Shown here piece after piece: positions 39,813 to 49,043 of a stretch of DNA of 64,000 nucleotides. Every line of letters begins with the position of its first letter. Positions within the stretch are counted from its first letter, which is position 1. The stretch is taken from positions 1-64,000 of the forward strand of contig ONCG01000014.1 of the NCBI GenBank assembly GCA_900316285.1, read 5' to 3'. Both the position numbers and the translations under genes were made by a program. Below the pieces are notes generated by a model that saw only the letters and a program-made list of their open reading frames with translations, ran no database searches and was not told the origin of the DNA. The stretch is from an uncultured Prevotellaceae bacterium (GTDB taxonomy: Bacteria; Bacteroidota; Bacteroidia; Bacteroidales; Bacteroidaceae).

Positions 39813-41939
39813 CTACTTGCGCATGCTGAGCGAGATACGACGGCGCTGCAGGTCGACTTCCACCACTCGCACTTCTACATGCTGATGGAGCTTCACCACT
39901 TCGTTGGCGTCACGCACGTAGCGGTTGGCCAGTTGTGAGACATGAACAAGGCCGTCCTGATGCACACCAATGTCGACAAAGCATCCGAACTTCGTGATAT
40001 TGGTGACGATGCCCGGCAGCACCATGCCAACCTTCAGGTCTTCAATCTCGTGGACGGAGTTGTCGAACTCGAAGGTCTCTGCCTCGCCACGCGGGTCGCG
40101 GCCAGGCTTCTCCAGCTCGTGCATGATGTCAGTGAGCGTGGGCATACCTACATCGGCATTCACATAGTGTTGCAAGTCGATTTTCTTCTGCTTCTCCTTG
40201 TCGTTGATGAGTTCGCCAAGGGTGCATCCAGAGTCCTTTGCCATTTGTTCAACCAAAGCGTAACGCTCGGGGTGTACGGCGGTGTTATCCAATGGGTTAC
40301 GGGCACCAGGAATACGCAAGAAACCAGCACACTGCTCGAAGGCCGATGGGCCCAGTCGCGGAACTTTCTTCAGTTGGGCACGCGAGGTGAAGGCTCCGTT
40401 TTCGCGGCGATAGTCGACGATGTTTTGCGCCAATGTAGGACCCAATCCACTGATGTATGTCAGCAGATGTTGCGATGCCGTGTTGAGATTCACACCCACC
40501 ATGTTCACGCAACTCTCAACGGTTTGGTCGAGGCTCTTCTTGAGCTTGCTCTGGTCTACGTCGTGCTGATATTGTCCGACGCCAATGCTCTTCGGGTCTA
40601 TCTTCACGAGTTCGGCCAGCGGGTCCATCAGCCTGCGCCCAATGGAGACGGCTCCGCGAACGGTGACGTCCTCGTTGGGAAACTCTTCGCGGGCAATCTT
40701 CGAAGCGGAATAGATGCTCGCTCCATCCTCGCTGACCACGTAGACGCTGGCCACACCGGCTTCCCTTAGAATCTCGGATGTTTCGCGGCTGGCGGTTCCG
40801 TTACCTACGGCGATGGCTTCCACCTGGTATTTCTCGGCCACATCGCGGAACTGAAGCATTGCCTGCAGACGGGTGCCTCGAGGAGGGAAAGGGTAGACCA
40901 CTTCGTGGTGCAGCAAGTTGCCTTGAGCATCCAAGCACACCACCTTGCAACCCGTTCTGATGCCAGGGTCTACGCCCATGACTCGCTTCTGGCCAAGCGG
41001 TGCATCGAGCAGGAGCTGGCGAAGGTTCTCAGCAAATACGCCAATGGCCTCCTCGTCAGCTTTTACTTTGGCTGCCGCGGCCGTCTCCGTTTCTATCGAT
41101 GGCTCCAACAATCGCTTGTAGGCATCGTCGGCAGCTTCAGCAACGAGGTCGCTGCAAGGACCGTAGCCACGCACGAACTGTCGTTGCAGACGCTCGATGG
41201 CCCGTTCGTCGTCGACGCTCAGCTTCACACGGAGGAAGCCTTCGTTCTCACCGCGGCGCATCGCCAGCAGACGATTGCCGGAACAGCGGCGCAGAGGTTC
41301 GGAGAAATCGAAATAGTCGCGATACTTGTGGGCTCCCTCGTCGTCGCGCTTTGCCTTTACCACCTTCGAGGAAATCATTGCATCGCGTGCAAACGTGTTG
41401 CGCAAGCGTTGGCGGGCTTGAGCATCTTCACTCATCATCTCGGCAATGATGTCCTTGGCGCCAGCAATGGCATCGTCGGGCGAAGAGATCAGGTCGTCGT
41501 TTACATACCTGCGAGCCACCGCCTCGATGTTGCGCTCGCGTTGGAGCATGATGATTTGTGCTAGAGGTTCCAATCCTTGCTCGCGAGCAATCTGAGCACG
41601 GGTGCGGCGGCGAGGCTTATAGGGCAGGTAGAGGTCTTCCAGCTCCGTTGCGTTCCACGTCTGTTCAATTTGTTTTTGCAACTCGGGCGTGAGCTTCCCT
41701 TGTTCGCCGATGGTCTTCAAGATGGTCTCCTTGCGCTTGGCCAACTCTTTCAGCTTGTCGTATTGCTCGCTGATCTGTCCAATGTGAACCTCGTCGAGTC
41801 CGCCCGTGCGTTCCTTTCTATAACGTGCGATGAAAGGAATGGTGGCACCTTCGTCGAGGAGGGTCATCGTATTGGCAACGGCACCTTCGCGCAACGAAAG
41901 TGCTTCAGCAATGATTTTAGAAAATATTGATGTGTCCAT
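39813..41939 (-). CDS. tex: RNA-binding transcription accessory protein Tex
   Basis: A Tex-type architecture: N-terminal helical domain (ATIPFIARYRKERTGGLDE), YqgF/RNase H-like domain (VMGVDPGIRTGCKVVCLDAQGN), helix-hairpin-helix segment (YISGLGPTLAQNIVDYR; VPRLGPSAFEQCAGFLRI) and a C-terminal S1 domain (about 635-708: GMVLPGIVTNITKFGCFVDIGVHQDGLVHVSQL). Tex proteins act on transcription and RNA in many bacteria. Length (708 aa) is normal. Confidence 0.96.
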   Translation of the reverse strand: MDTSIFSKIIAEALSLREGAVANTMTLLDEGATIPFIARYRKERTGGLDEVHIGQISEQYDKLKELAKRKETILKTIGEQGKLTPELQKQIEQTWNATELEDLYLPYKPRRRTRAQIAREQGLEPLAQIIMLQRERNIEAVARRYVNDDLISSPDDAIAGAKDIIAEMMSEDAQARQRLRNTFARDAMISSKVVKAKRDDEGAHKYRDYFDFSEPLRRCSGNRLLAMRRGENEGFLRVKLSVDDERAIERLQRQFVRGYGPCSDLVAEAADDAYKRLLEPSIETETAAAAKVKADEEAIGVFAENLRQLLLDAPLGQKRVMGVDPGIRTGCKVVCLDAQGNLLHHEVVYPFPPRGTRLQAMLQFRDVAEKYQVEAIAVGNGTASRETSEILREAGVASVYVVSEDGASIYSASKIAREEFPNEDVTVRGAVSIGRRLMDPLAELVKIDPKSIGVGQYQHDVDQSKLKKSLDQTVESCVNMVGVNLNTASQHLLTYISGLGPTLAQNIVDYRRENGAFTSRAQLKKVPRLGPSAFEQCAGFLRIPGARNPLDNTAVHPERYALVEQMAKDSGCTLGELINDKEKQKKIDLQHYVNADVGMPTLTDIMHELEKPGRDPRGEAETFEFDNSVHEIEDLKVGMVLPGIVTNITKFGCFVDIGVHQDGLVHVSQLANRYVRDANEVVKLHQHVEVRVVEVDLQRRRISLSMRK

Positions 41940-41978
41940 AGGGGGCGAGTTTCTTGTTTCTTGTTTCTAGTTTCAAGT

Positions 41979-42833
41979 TTATAACTTTGTTATGACTTCA
42001 GGCTTTCGCAGCTCCCAGAAGGCAACGGCCGATGCTGCTGCTACATTTAGCGAGTCGACGCCATGTGCCATGGGGATGCGCACCACGAAATCAGCTGCTG
42101 CAATGGTCTTCTTGGGGAGTCCGTCGCCCTCCGTTCCCATGATGATGGCCAGTTGTTCCTGCTGTTTTAGAATGGGATCGTCGAGCGTGATGGAATCGTC
42201 GCTTAGCGCCATGGCAGCCGTTCTGAATCCTAACTGACGCAGTTCACCAAGATAGCGCTGGTCGTCGTTTGCTTCATCGATCCACGTCCAAGGCACCAGA
42301 AAGACGGAACCCATGGAAACGCGAACAGCACGACGGTTGAGAGGGTCGCAGGAGTTGCGAGTCAGCAAGACGGCATCGATGCCCAAGGCTGCAGCCGAAC
42401 GGAAGATGGCTCCGATGTTTGTCGTATCAGTAACCCCGTCGATGACGACGATGCGGCGGGCCTCCTTGGTGACTTCGGCTACACTACGCTCTTGGGGACG
42501 GCGCATCGCACAAAGCACACCTCTCGTCAGCGTGTAGCCCGTGAGTGCAGCCAACAGTTCGCGCGAGCCCGTGTAGACGGGGAAATCGTGCCTTGCGACT
42601 TCCTCGTCAGTCCACGCTCCGCTGATTATCTCCTTGGCGTCGCCTTCGATGTGCTTTTTCTCGCAGAGCAGCGCCACGGGCTCATAGCCAGCCTGCAACG
42701 CCACCTTGATGACCTTCGGACTCTCAGCAATGAAGATGCCTTTCTCTGGTTCCAAACGATTGCGGAGCTGAGCCTCCGTGAGTGTGCTGAACATCTGCAC
42801 CCTCGGGTCTTCAAGTGAAGTGATTTCAATCAT
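41979..42833 (-). CDS. TrmH/SpoU-family RNA 2'-O-methyltransferase, 284 aa
   Basis: An N-terminal RNA-binding domain (LTEAQLRNRLEPEKGIFIAESPKVI) precedes the SPOUT domain with motif 1 NIGAIFRSAAALGIDAVLLT, motif 2 IMGTEGDGL and motif 3 IPMAHGVDSLNVAAASAVAF. It methylates a tRNA or rRNA ribose; the exact target cannot be read from the sequence. The ATG at 42833 (MIEITSLEDPR) is preferred over the upstream ATG at 42851. Confidence 0.92.
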   Translation of the reverse strand: MIEITSLEDPRVQMFSTLTEAQLRNRLEPEKGIFIAESPKVIKVALQAGYEPVALLCEKKHIEGDAKEIISGAWTDEEVARHDFPVYTGSRELLAALTGYTLTRGVLCAMRRPQERSVAEVTKEARRIVVIDGVTDTTNIGAIFRSAAALGIDAVLLTRNSCDPLNRRAVRVSMGSVFLVPWTWIDEANDDQRYLGELRQLGFRTAAMALSDDSITLDDPILKQQEQLAIIMGTEGDGLPKKTIAAADFVVRIPMAHGVDSLNVAAASAVAFWELRKPEVITKL

Positions 42834-42860
42834 TAGTGAGACAAGTGACAAGTTGATTGT

Positions 42861-42895
42861 GGCTCCCCTCCCTTTGGAGGGGTAGGGGGAGGCCT
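42861..42895. repeat. CCCCTCC/GGAGGGG palindrome abutting a stop codon
   Basis: GTGGCTCCCCTCCC, TTT, GGAGGGG then TAGGGGGAGGCCT ends one base before the stop codon of the minus-strand gene at 42896. It is the best match to the copy read in frame in the PspC gene. Confidence 0.75.
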
Positions 42896-43957
42896 CTATT
42901 CGTAGTGTCGGATGCGCACGTCGATGCCTTCCGCCTTTAGTTGCTCAGGCACCTGCGACACATTGGTTTGGCCATAGTGATAGGGGAAGAGAACGCGCGG
43001 CTTGATGATCTTGGCTGCCCGCACGAGCTGTTCTGAAGTCATCGTGTAGGGCTGGTTGCAGGGCAGGAATGCGATGTCGATGTCCTTCACGTCAGCCATC
43101 TCAGGTATGTCCTCCGTATCGCCGGCAATATAGATGCGCAGATCGTCGATGGTTAGGATGTAGCCATTGTCGCGACCCTTCGGGTGGAATTGCTTGTGGC
43201 CCTCCGTCGTGTTGTATGCCGGGATGGCTTCCACCTTGATGTCGTTTTGCAATGACAGCGAGTCGCCATTTTTCATAGCTTGCCCATAGCCAGCCATCTC
43301 AGCACACCGCTGATTGGTGATGAACTGCGTTTGGGCGCTGCTGAGCTGTTGCAAGGCTGCCTTGTCGAAGTGGTCGCCATGTTCGTGGGTGACGAAGATG
43401 TAGTCGGCCTTCGGCAGCGAAGCGATGTCGACGGTGCGATTGCCCAGCTTGCCAACGGGGTCGATTTCGATTTCCTTGCCATCGTATTCGATGCGGATAC
43501 TGGCATGGATCAGCGCATGGAAGCGCACCACCTTGCCGCTCTTTGTGCGGAATGCATCCACCTCGGCCATGTCCTTTGTCACAGGGCGCCGCTTGGCCTG
43601 CCACTCAAGGATGCCGCCTTTCATATTCACCACCTGATAACCCTCATCCGTGAGCATCGTGGCCGCATTGGCCGACCTACGACCGCTACGGCAATAGACT
43701 GCCACCTTGCGGGCCTTGTCGAGTCGCACGCGAGCTTCGTCCATGAAGGAACTCTTCTTCACGTCGATGTTCATAGCACCAGACAGATGGCCTTCAGCGA
43801 ACTCCTCAGCCGTGCGAACGTCCAGAAGCTGCACGTCGGGGTTTTGTATCAACTCTGCAAATGCTTGAACATCTGCGTCTTCGAATGCATGCTGGCTGCA
43901 AGCCGTGCTTGTACCAAGTCCAAGCATGCCTAAAATAAATGCTAATGCCTTGTTCAT
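42896..43957 (-). CDS. Rhodanese domain fused to an UlaG-like metallo-beta-lactamase-fold hydrolase, lipoprotein, 353 aa
   Basis: MNKALAFILGMLGLGTSTACSQH has a lipobox-like STAC, so the product is probably a lipoprotein. Residues about 35-120 are a rhodanese domain (LLDVRTAEEFAEGHLSGAMNID; active-site loop VYCRSGRRSA). Residues about 140-350 are an MBL fold with the HxHxDH motif as THEHGDH and downstream AGDTEDIPEM, IDIAFLPCNQPYTM and FPYHYGQTN. Fusion of the two in one exported protein is uncommon. The start at 43957 precedes the signal; the frame continues to 43999, but TATCTTTG (43995-43988 on the minus strand) is a -7 box there. Confidence 0.85.
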   Translation of the reverse strand: MNKALAFILGMLGLGTSTACSQHAFEDADVQAFAELIQNPDVQLLDVRTAEEFAEGHLSGAMNIDVKKSSFMDEARVRLDKARKVAVYCRSGRRSANAATMLTDEGYQVVNMKGGILEWQAKRRPVTKDMAEVDAFRTKSGKVVRFHALIHASIRIEYDGKEIEIDPVGKLGNRTVDIASLPKADYIFVTHEHGDHFDKAALQQLSSAQTQFITNQRCAEMAGYGQAMKNGDSLSLQNDIKVEAIPAYNTTEGHKQFHPKGRDNGYILTIDDLRIYIAGDTEDIPEMADVKDIDIAFLPCNQPYTMTSEQLVRAAKIIKPRVLFPYHYGQTNVSQVPEQLKAEGIDVRIRHYE

Positions 43958-43987
43958 AGTTATTGTTATTGTGGGTTTATTTCGTTG

Positions 43988-44056
43988 CAAAGATAACAAA
44001 AAATAATGAATATATAAATAATGTGCATGAATTCTTCCTTTTTTTTATTAACTTTG
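43988..44056. promoter_or_regulatory. Divergent -7 boxes for the rhodanese fusion and the 44097 gene
   Basis: TATCTTTG on the minus strand (43995-43988) and TAACTTTG on the plus strand (44049-44056) face opposite ways. Neither has a clear -33 box at 19-21 nt, as the interval is AT-rich. Confidence 0.45.
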
Positions 44057-44096
44057 CAAGCAAAAACGTATAGCAATCCAATAAACACATGAAGGT

Positions 44097-44651
44097 ATGA
44101 CACTCCCATTCCATATTGTAGAGATGCTCAAACAAAGGTCTGGCAACGACTTGCATCTTCCTTCCTCATGCCAGCAACTGGCACTAGACATAGAGAGAAA
44201 GACGGGCGCACATATTGGAGCTACTACGCTCAAACGACTGCTGGGCTTCGTGGCCGACGATCGCAAAACCTATGAGTCTACGCTTGACATTATTGCCCGT
44301 TATCTCGGTTTTGCCCATTGGCAGCAACTCTCTGAGTTACAAGGAGATGGCAATTCTGGCTTCGATGATTTTTTTGGCGAAGTACGCTCTGATAAGCTTT
44401 CTCTTGGCGATTATCTTCGCATAGCCTATCTCCCTGACCGCGAAGTGCTTCTCCACTATCTGGGTAATCATCGCTATCGGGTTGTCGAGAGTCTACATAG
44501 CAAGCTGCAGCCACTCGACGAAATTGACGTAGAGAACTTTGTGCTCCATTACCCCCTGCTTGTCAGCCATGTGTGGCGTAATCGTGATGACCTCGGCCCA
44601 TTCACGGCAGGTGGTACAGGCGGTTTAATCTCCATTACCATCAACCCGTAG
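44097..44651 (+). CDS. Protein of unknown function with a possible HTH segment, 184 aa
   Basis: Residues about 24-70 (CQQLALDIERKTGAHIGATTLKRLLGFV.., YESTLDIIARYLGF) have the spacing of a lambda-repressor-like helix-turn-helix found in short Bacteroidetes proteins linked to signal-transduction kinases. The rest (ISITINP end, EVLLHYLGNHRYRVVES) looks beta-rich. No family is named. It starts 2 bp before the kinase gene (44651/44654), so it is probably part of the same signalling unit. Confidence 0.75.
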   Translation: MTLPFHIVEMLKQRSGNDLHLPSSCQQLALDIERKTGAHIGATTLKRLLGFVADDRKTYESTLDIIARYLGFAHWQQLSELQGDGNSGFDDFFGEVRSDKLSLGDYLRIAYLPDREVLLHYLGNHRYRVVESLHSKLQPLDEIDVENFVLHYPLLVSHVWRNRDDLGPFTAGGTGGLISITINP

Positions 44652-44653
44652 CT

Positions 44654-46015
44654 ATGGAAGAAAATTCTCATTTCGGCAACCCTCTGCCATCCGAACAGCC
44701 CATGCTGGAACAGCTCTATTCCGTTGGTTCCACATGCGATGCATATCGCGTGAGACTCTATGGCAAGTTGCATTTCTTAAAACGACTCAAGCAGCAGCAT
44801 GTCAACGACATTCGCTTTGTGGAGGCCTTCCAGAAGGAGTTCGAGGTGGGCTATGGCCTGGAGCACCCCAACCTTATACGCTATCTCTCGTTCTCTAACG
44901 ATGGTATCCTCATGGAGTATGTCGATGGCGAGACCCTCACCGACTTCTTGCTGTCACATCCTAACTACTTCAAAGTTCAGGCCCACAGCGACAAGTTTGT
45001 TCGTCAAATGCTTAGCGTCATGCAATATCTGCACGACCATCGGGTGCTGCATCTAGATCTGAAGCCCGACAACATCCTCATCACCCGCATTGGCCACGAT
45101 GTGAAACTCGTCGACTTGGGTGGCTGCTATACTGATTGTTTTGACTCGTCCACTGCTCACACTGATGCTTATGCCGCCCCAGAACAACTCTCGGGCGAAG
45201 TCGTTGATGCCCGTACTGACCTCTATGCTTTCGGACGCATCCTTCAGCAAATCTTTAGTTCCTCATCATCTATATATGATAAGGTTATTGCCCGCTGCAC
45301 CCAATATTCTCCCTCTGATCGTTATCAGTCGGCAGAGGAGATAATGCGAATGCTGGATTACCAAAGACACTTGAAGAAACAACAGAATTTGGCCAGCATT
45401 CTTGCAATATGCGCCGTAATTATCGGTATATTCCTGATTAACGGTATTACCCAATTATCATCTGTATTGCATTCTGAAGTACCACAGCATGCTGATACGC
45501 TTTCTTCAAGCAAGCCAGACTATTCCTCACTTTCGCTATCTACTAAACCATTGCTTTCAGACATCTTAGCAGGCAAGCACAGCAGAGAAACACACACCGA
45601 CTTATTGTCAGATAGTGTTAATTATGCTCTAGATGCCCCTGTGCACCAGTCTATTAAGAAACCCGAAATAAACAGCCGTGAGTGGAAAAAGATATGTAGT
45701 CAGATTCAGAAAGGGTCAGATCAGTTATCTGCGAAAATGTCTCAGAAGATAGAGCAGGAAGGCATAAGTCCTATAGATGCATATGCCAATTATTATCAGG
45801 AGCCGTTCATTGCCTTATTGAGAAGCATTGTCGCCCAACATCCTGACAGGGAATTTGCGATTGGTTCAGAGGCGAATAAGTACAATAGAATTGTATTAGA
45901 CAACGTCTTAGCTCAAATGCATACTGACCAGCAAAACCTTCGCCATCATCCTAACTCTGGCATATCAAATACTTTTGACAGTGCAGCCACTACACCTGGA
46001 ATCGTCTTTCACTAA
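44654..46015 (+). CDS. Membrane-anchored Ser/Thr protein kinase, 453 aa
   Basis: Kinase lobe at about 20-235: ATP-lysine K43 (HFLKRL), catalytic loop HLDLKPDN (133-140, Asp135), DLG in place of DFG (154-156) and APEQ (175-178). The usual HRD Arg is Leu, so this is a non-RD kinase; the glycine-rich loop is poor (SVGSTCDAYRV). One TM helix follows (LASILAICAVIIGIFLIN, about 245-262), then a periplasmic part of about 190 residues rich in Ser, Thr and Gln. The gene is in the same transcript as 44097. Its target is unknown; the downstream operon is a candidate. Confidence 0.88.
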   Translation: MEENSHFGNPLPSEQPMLEQLYSVGSTCDAYRVRLYGKLHFLKRLKQQHVNDIRFVEAFQKEFEVGYGLEHPNLIRYLSFSNDGILMEYVDGETLTDFLLSHPNYFKVQAHSDKFVRQMLSVMQYLHDHRVLHLDLKPDNILITRIGHDVKLVDLGGCYTDCFDSSTAHTDAYAAPEQLSGEVVDARTDLYAFGRILQQIFSSSSSIYDKVIARCTQYSPSDRYQSAEEIMRMLDYQRHLKKQQNLASILAICAVIIGIFLINGITQLSSVLHSEVPQHADTLSSSKPDYSSLSLSTKPLLSDILAGKHSRETHTDLLSDSVNYALDAPVHQSIKKPEINSREWKKICSQIQKGSDQLSAKMSQKIEQEGISPIDAYANYYQEPFIALLRSIVAQHPDREFAIGSEANKYNRIVLDNVLAQMHTDQQNLRHHPNSGISNTFDSAATTPGIVFH

Positions 46016-46093
46016 AGATGTGGTAATACCTTTGCCACAACTCAAAAAAGCTCATAATCGACTGTAATTAACAAACTTGGAGAACTTGGACGC

Positions 46094-46123
46094 TTGCCGT
46101 TCAAGTTTTTTTCACTACCTTTG
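46094..46123 (+). promoter_or_regulatory. Promoter upstream of the 46.5-60.8 kb operon
   Basis: TTGC (46094-46097), 18 nt, TACCTTTG (46116-46123). It lies 79 nt after the kinase stop codon and leaves a leader of about 390 nt. A second -7-like box, TATCTTTG, is at 46207-46214 without a good -33 box. Confidence 0.6.
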
Positions 46124-46348
46124 CACGCAGGATATGGGAATGGCCCATTTTTCCTGCAGCAACAAAAATAACAGCTCACAAATGAACGTAATTCAAAAAC
46201 TTTTCGTATCTTTGTTGCGTGATTGGTCTTCATGACCTTTCACTGACATGATTTAGGAAGCGTTAAGCTTTATCCATCTGGGGAATCTGGACAATTCACT
46301 TGGATAATTGGATATGCTGAAACGTTCTTCCCGTGTTATGATGATATA

Positions 46349-46485
46349 GGTGCAGCATGCTGCACCCGTGATTCATACATGGGTGTGAGCTGTTTCTATA
46401 TTCATTATCCGGCAGTCCAGAGCCTCTCAGAGAGTATAGCTGACAGGCTCACACCTCCTTTGTCATGCTCATGACCTAATAACGT
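46349..46485 (+). promoter_or_regulatory. Structured leader with palindromes
   Basis: GGTGCAGCATGCTGCACC (46349-46366) is a perfect 18-nt palindrome. GGTGTGAGC (46382-46390) pairs with GCTCACACC (46447-46455) across a 56-nt loop, and GTCATGCTCATGAC lies at 46462-46475. The 46016-46515 stretch contains no gene, so these structures probably lie in the untranslated leader of the operon. Confidence 0.5.
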
Positions 46486-46515
46486 AAACCTTTAGAAGCA
46501 TCATAGAGCCTGTGG

Positions 46516-46968
46516 ATGCGCTATAATACAACCTGTATGATGCATATATTCAAACTCTCGTTATTATTATTTTTCACATTATCTTCTTTGTCATTGTCTG
46601 CACAAACTGTAAATCAGAGTCAGGAGCAGAGTTGTATTAAAGAGGGCACTTCATTTGTTACGAATCCAGATATCCAACCGTCTTTCAAAGGTGGTGAGGA
46701 AGAAATGAGGGCATATTTGGCAGCCAATCTGAAATATCCTGTTATTTCGCAAGAGAATGGAGAACAAGGACGGGTGATTGTTTCGGCTATAGTAAACGTG
46801 GATGGCAGTCTTTCTGACGTAAAGGTAGAGAAGTCCGTTTCTCCCAGCCTCGACAAAGAAGCCAAGCGTTTAGTTTCCAATATGCCACTCTGGAATCCTG
46901 GTATGGTGAATGATGAACCAGTGAGAACAAAATGCCTCATACCTGTTAGTTTCAGATTAACCGATTAA
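46516..46968 (+). CDS. Secreted TonB C-terminal-like protein, 150 aa
   Basis: Residues about 52-150 (IQPSFKGGEEEMRAYLAANLKYPVISQENGEQGRVIVSAIVNVDGSLSDVKVEKSV.., WNPGMVNDEPVRTKCLIPVSFRL) form a TonB C-terminal domain. A signal peptide (MMHIFKLSLLLFFTLSSLSLSAQ) precedes it, without the usual TM anchor and Pro-rich linker, so it may be a free periplasmic energy-transducer-like or receptor-binding protein. ATGs at 46516, 46537 and 46540 are all possible starts; the last two give the shortest signal peptide. It is the first gene of the operon. Confidence 0.75.
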   Translation: MRYNTTCMMHIFKLSLLLFFTLSSLSLSAQTVNQSQEQSCIKEGTSFVTNPDIQPSFKGGEEEMRAYLAANLKYPVISQENGEQGRVIVSAIVNVDGSLSDVKVEKSVSPSLDKEAKRLVSNMPLWNPGMVNDEPVRTKCLIPVSFRLTD

Positions 46969-47016
46969 GGTATATGATATAAAAACAGAAATAATAACCT
47001 TATTCTAAAAATCATT

Positions 47017-49017
47017 ATGTTTTGTAAAAAGTGTGGTAGAGAGCAGAAAGCTGGGCAGAAGTTCTGTCCACAGTGTGGAACTCCTTATGAAGTTAATGAA
47101 GGTAGGCCTGATAATAGTATAAGTTCTGATACTTCAACAGAACAGAATGGTAGTGTTTTTATTTCTCAAGCTACTGAAGAGGATAAAGTAAAAACTTTAA
47201 CCTCAAAAAAGGCATGGAAGTATTTGACACTGTCATTGATAGCTTGTGCTGTAATTGGAGTGGGTGCGTTTCTTGGATGGAAACATATAAAAAATATTGG
47301 CTCAGATTTATTTACTTCAGATAAAGCTGTTCAAGGCGATATACAAGGAATACCATTTAAGTCAGCAGAAAACGGAAAGTGGGGAATGCTTCGCCCCGAT
47401 GGATCGATTCTTTTTGAAGAAGAGTTTAAGGATGAACCGACGCTGGCCCGTGATGGTCGTTTTATGGTGAAAAACGGGAATGGACTTTGGGAAATTTTTA
47501 CAGTTGAGGAAAATCCTCAGAAAGTAGGCGATGAATATATTTCTATTGGTGATTTTTATGATGGAATTGCACCTGCTGTGAAGAAAAATGGTAGAATTAC
47601 ACTTATCGATAAAGATGGAAATGTTATCGTAGAACTCGAAAAATCAGGAAACAAATCAATTACAAAGATGGAAAATTTCCACTATGGATATGCCCTTTTC
47701 GAAGCCGAAGATGCTGTTGGAATTCTTAACACTCGTGGTGAGATTCTACTTGAGGCAAGGAAGTATTGTAAGATATTTCATGTTGCGCCGCAAAGATTCT
47801 TAGCTCTTGATATGAAATATAAAGAAGAAGCAGACCATCATAATTATGTTTACCATGTAATTGACGCAAAAGGAAATCAAATTAATACGATAAGGATGGC
47901 TAAATATGAAGATATTGCCGTTCTTGCTGATGGTTACATTGGAATTGAACAAACGTCTGATGGAGAAAAACTATATGGTATAATGAATCTTGAAGGTGAT
48001 GTCATTGTGAAGCCGACAAGCAAGATTAAGGGGTTAACAGCACTTAAGAATGATAAGTTCATCTTTAGTAATGGAGAGAATCTTGGGGTTCGAACAATAA
48101 AGGATGAGGTCCTAATTCGTGCGAAATATGATGCTATTATTTGGGCTACAGATAAACTCCTTTGGGTATGTTCTGTTGATGATGACAGGCAAAAATGGTC
48201 TCTGGTGGATTTGCAGGGAAGTAAAATCACTTCAGATAGTTATCAGTCAGTATCACCGTTCTTTGATGACAAGAATGCCTTTGTACAAATTACCGACAAG
48301 ACATGGGGGCTGGTGAATACAAATGGTGAGGAGGTGAAAAATGTCCCAGACATTTATGCTATCTCTCAGAAAACCGCAGACCAAGTTATAGAGAGTGATT
48401 ATGTTGATTTTGATGCTATTGTTTCTGCCGTGAATATGACACCAACTGGTTTCGGTGGGTGGGGAATGAATATGAAGCCCACTGACTTGATAAAAGTGTA
48501 TAATGAGTTTTGTAAAGAGGAGGATGTGATAAAACTTGATCCGAATGAGGTTCACACGGACAGGCTATCGTATGAAAAGTCGATAATCAAGGGTATTGAT
48601 TATAAGGTTGAACTCTATTATAGTGGATATATCACAGAACGAGGAGAAGGTTATTATGATAATACTGTTGAAGAGTGGATAAGCGAGCCGTCAAGATGGA
48701 CAGCAGAAGAGCCCCAGTACATAAAACTAAGTGTCTTTGGAGACAGATTGGTGGGGAAAACTAATATCCTTTATAAGAAGTTAGCTGTCAAGGCTAAAAC
48801 ATATGGGAAAGTATATAGAGAAAATAAAAATGCATGTGTTGTAATTACGAAGAATAATTATGGTATAGCAGTTTACAATTCTGGTTCAGAAGTCTTGGGT
48901 AAGATCATGAAAGCAGAATCCATAAAGAATGAGAATATAAATAGTTATTCTGGCGATGATAGAGATTGGGATGTTGATAATTCTCCAGTTGACACCGTCA
49001 TGGTTGTAGATTATTAG
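47017..49017 (+). CDS. Zinc-ribbon, TM and WG-repeat protein, 666 aa
   Basis: An N-terminal zinc ribbon (C3, C6, C17, C20) should be cytoplasmic, followed by a TM helix (about 68-90, TLSLIACAVIGVGAFLGW) and an extracytoplasmic region with WG-type beta-propeller repeats (GIPFKSAENGKWGMLRPDGSILFEEEFKDE, then further WG/G-x-I repeats through KTWGLVNTNGEEVKN). The C-terminal 180 residues (from GFGGWGMNMKPTDL) are a separate unknown domain. WG repeats are assumed to bind ligands. Gene 49 bp after the TonB-like gene. Confidence 0.85.
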   Translation: MFCKKCGREQKAGQKFCPQCGTPYEVNEGRPDNSISSDTSTEQNGSVFISQATEEDKVKTLTSKKAWKYLTLSLIACAVIGVGAFLGWKHIKNIGSDLFTSDKAVQGDIQGIPFKSAENGKWGMLRPDGSILFEEEFKDEPTLARDGRFMVKNGNGLWEIFTVEENPQKVGDEYISIGDFYDGIAPAVKKNGRITLIDKDGNVIVELEKSGNKSITKMENFHYGYALFEAEDAVGILNTRGEILLEARKYCKIFHVAPQRFLALDMKYKEEADHHNYVYHVIDAKGNQINTIRMAKYEDIAVLADGYIGIEQTSDGEKLYGIMNLEGDVIVKPTSKIKGLTALKNDKFIFSNGENLGVRTIKDEVLIRAKYDAIIWATDKLLWVCSVDDDRQKWSLVDLQGSKITSDSYQSVSPFFDDKNAFVQITDKTWGLVNTNGEEVKNVPDIYAISQKTADQVIESDYVDFDAIVSAVNMTPTGFGGWGMNMKPTDLIKVYNEFCKEEDVIKLDPNEVHTDRLSYEKSIIKGIDYKVELYYSGYITERGEGYYDNTVEEWISEPSRWTAEEPQYIKLSVFGDRLVGKTNILYKKLAVKAKTYGKVYRENKNACVVITKNNYGIAVYNSGSEVLGKIMKAESIKNENINSYSGDDRDWDVDNSPVDTVMVVDY

Positions 49018-49043
49018 TAATTGAGTAAACAATAATAGTTGAG

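Noticed and set aside
46371-46388. Third copy of the CATGTATNATACATG operator
   Set aside because: The sequence TTCATACATGGGTG shares only half of the palindrome.
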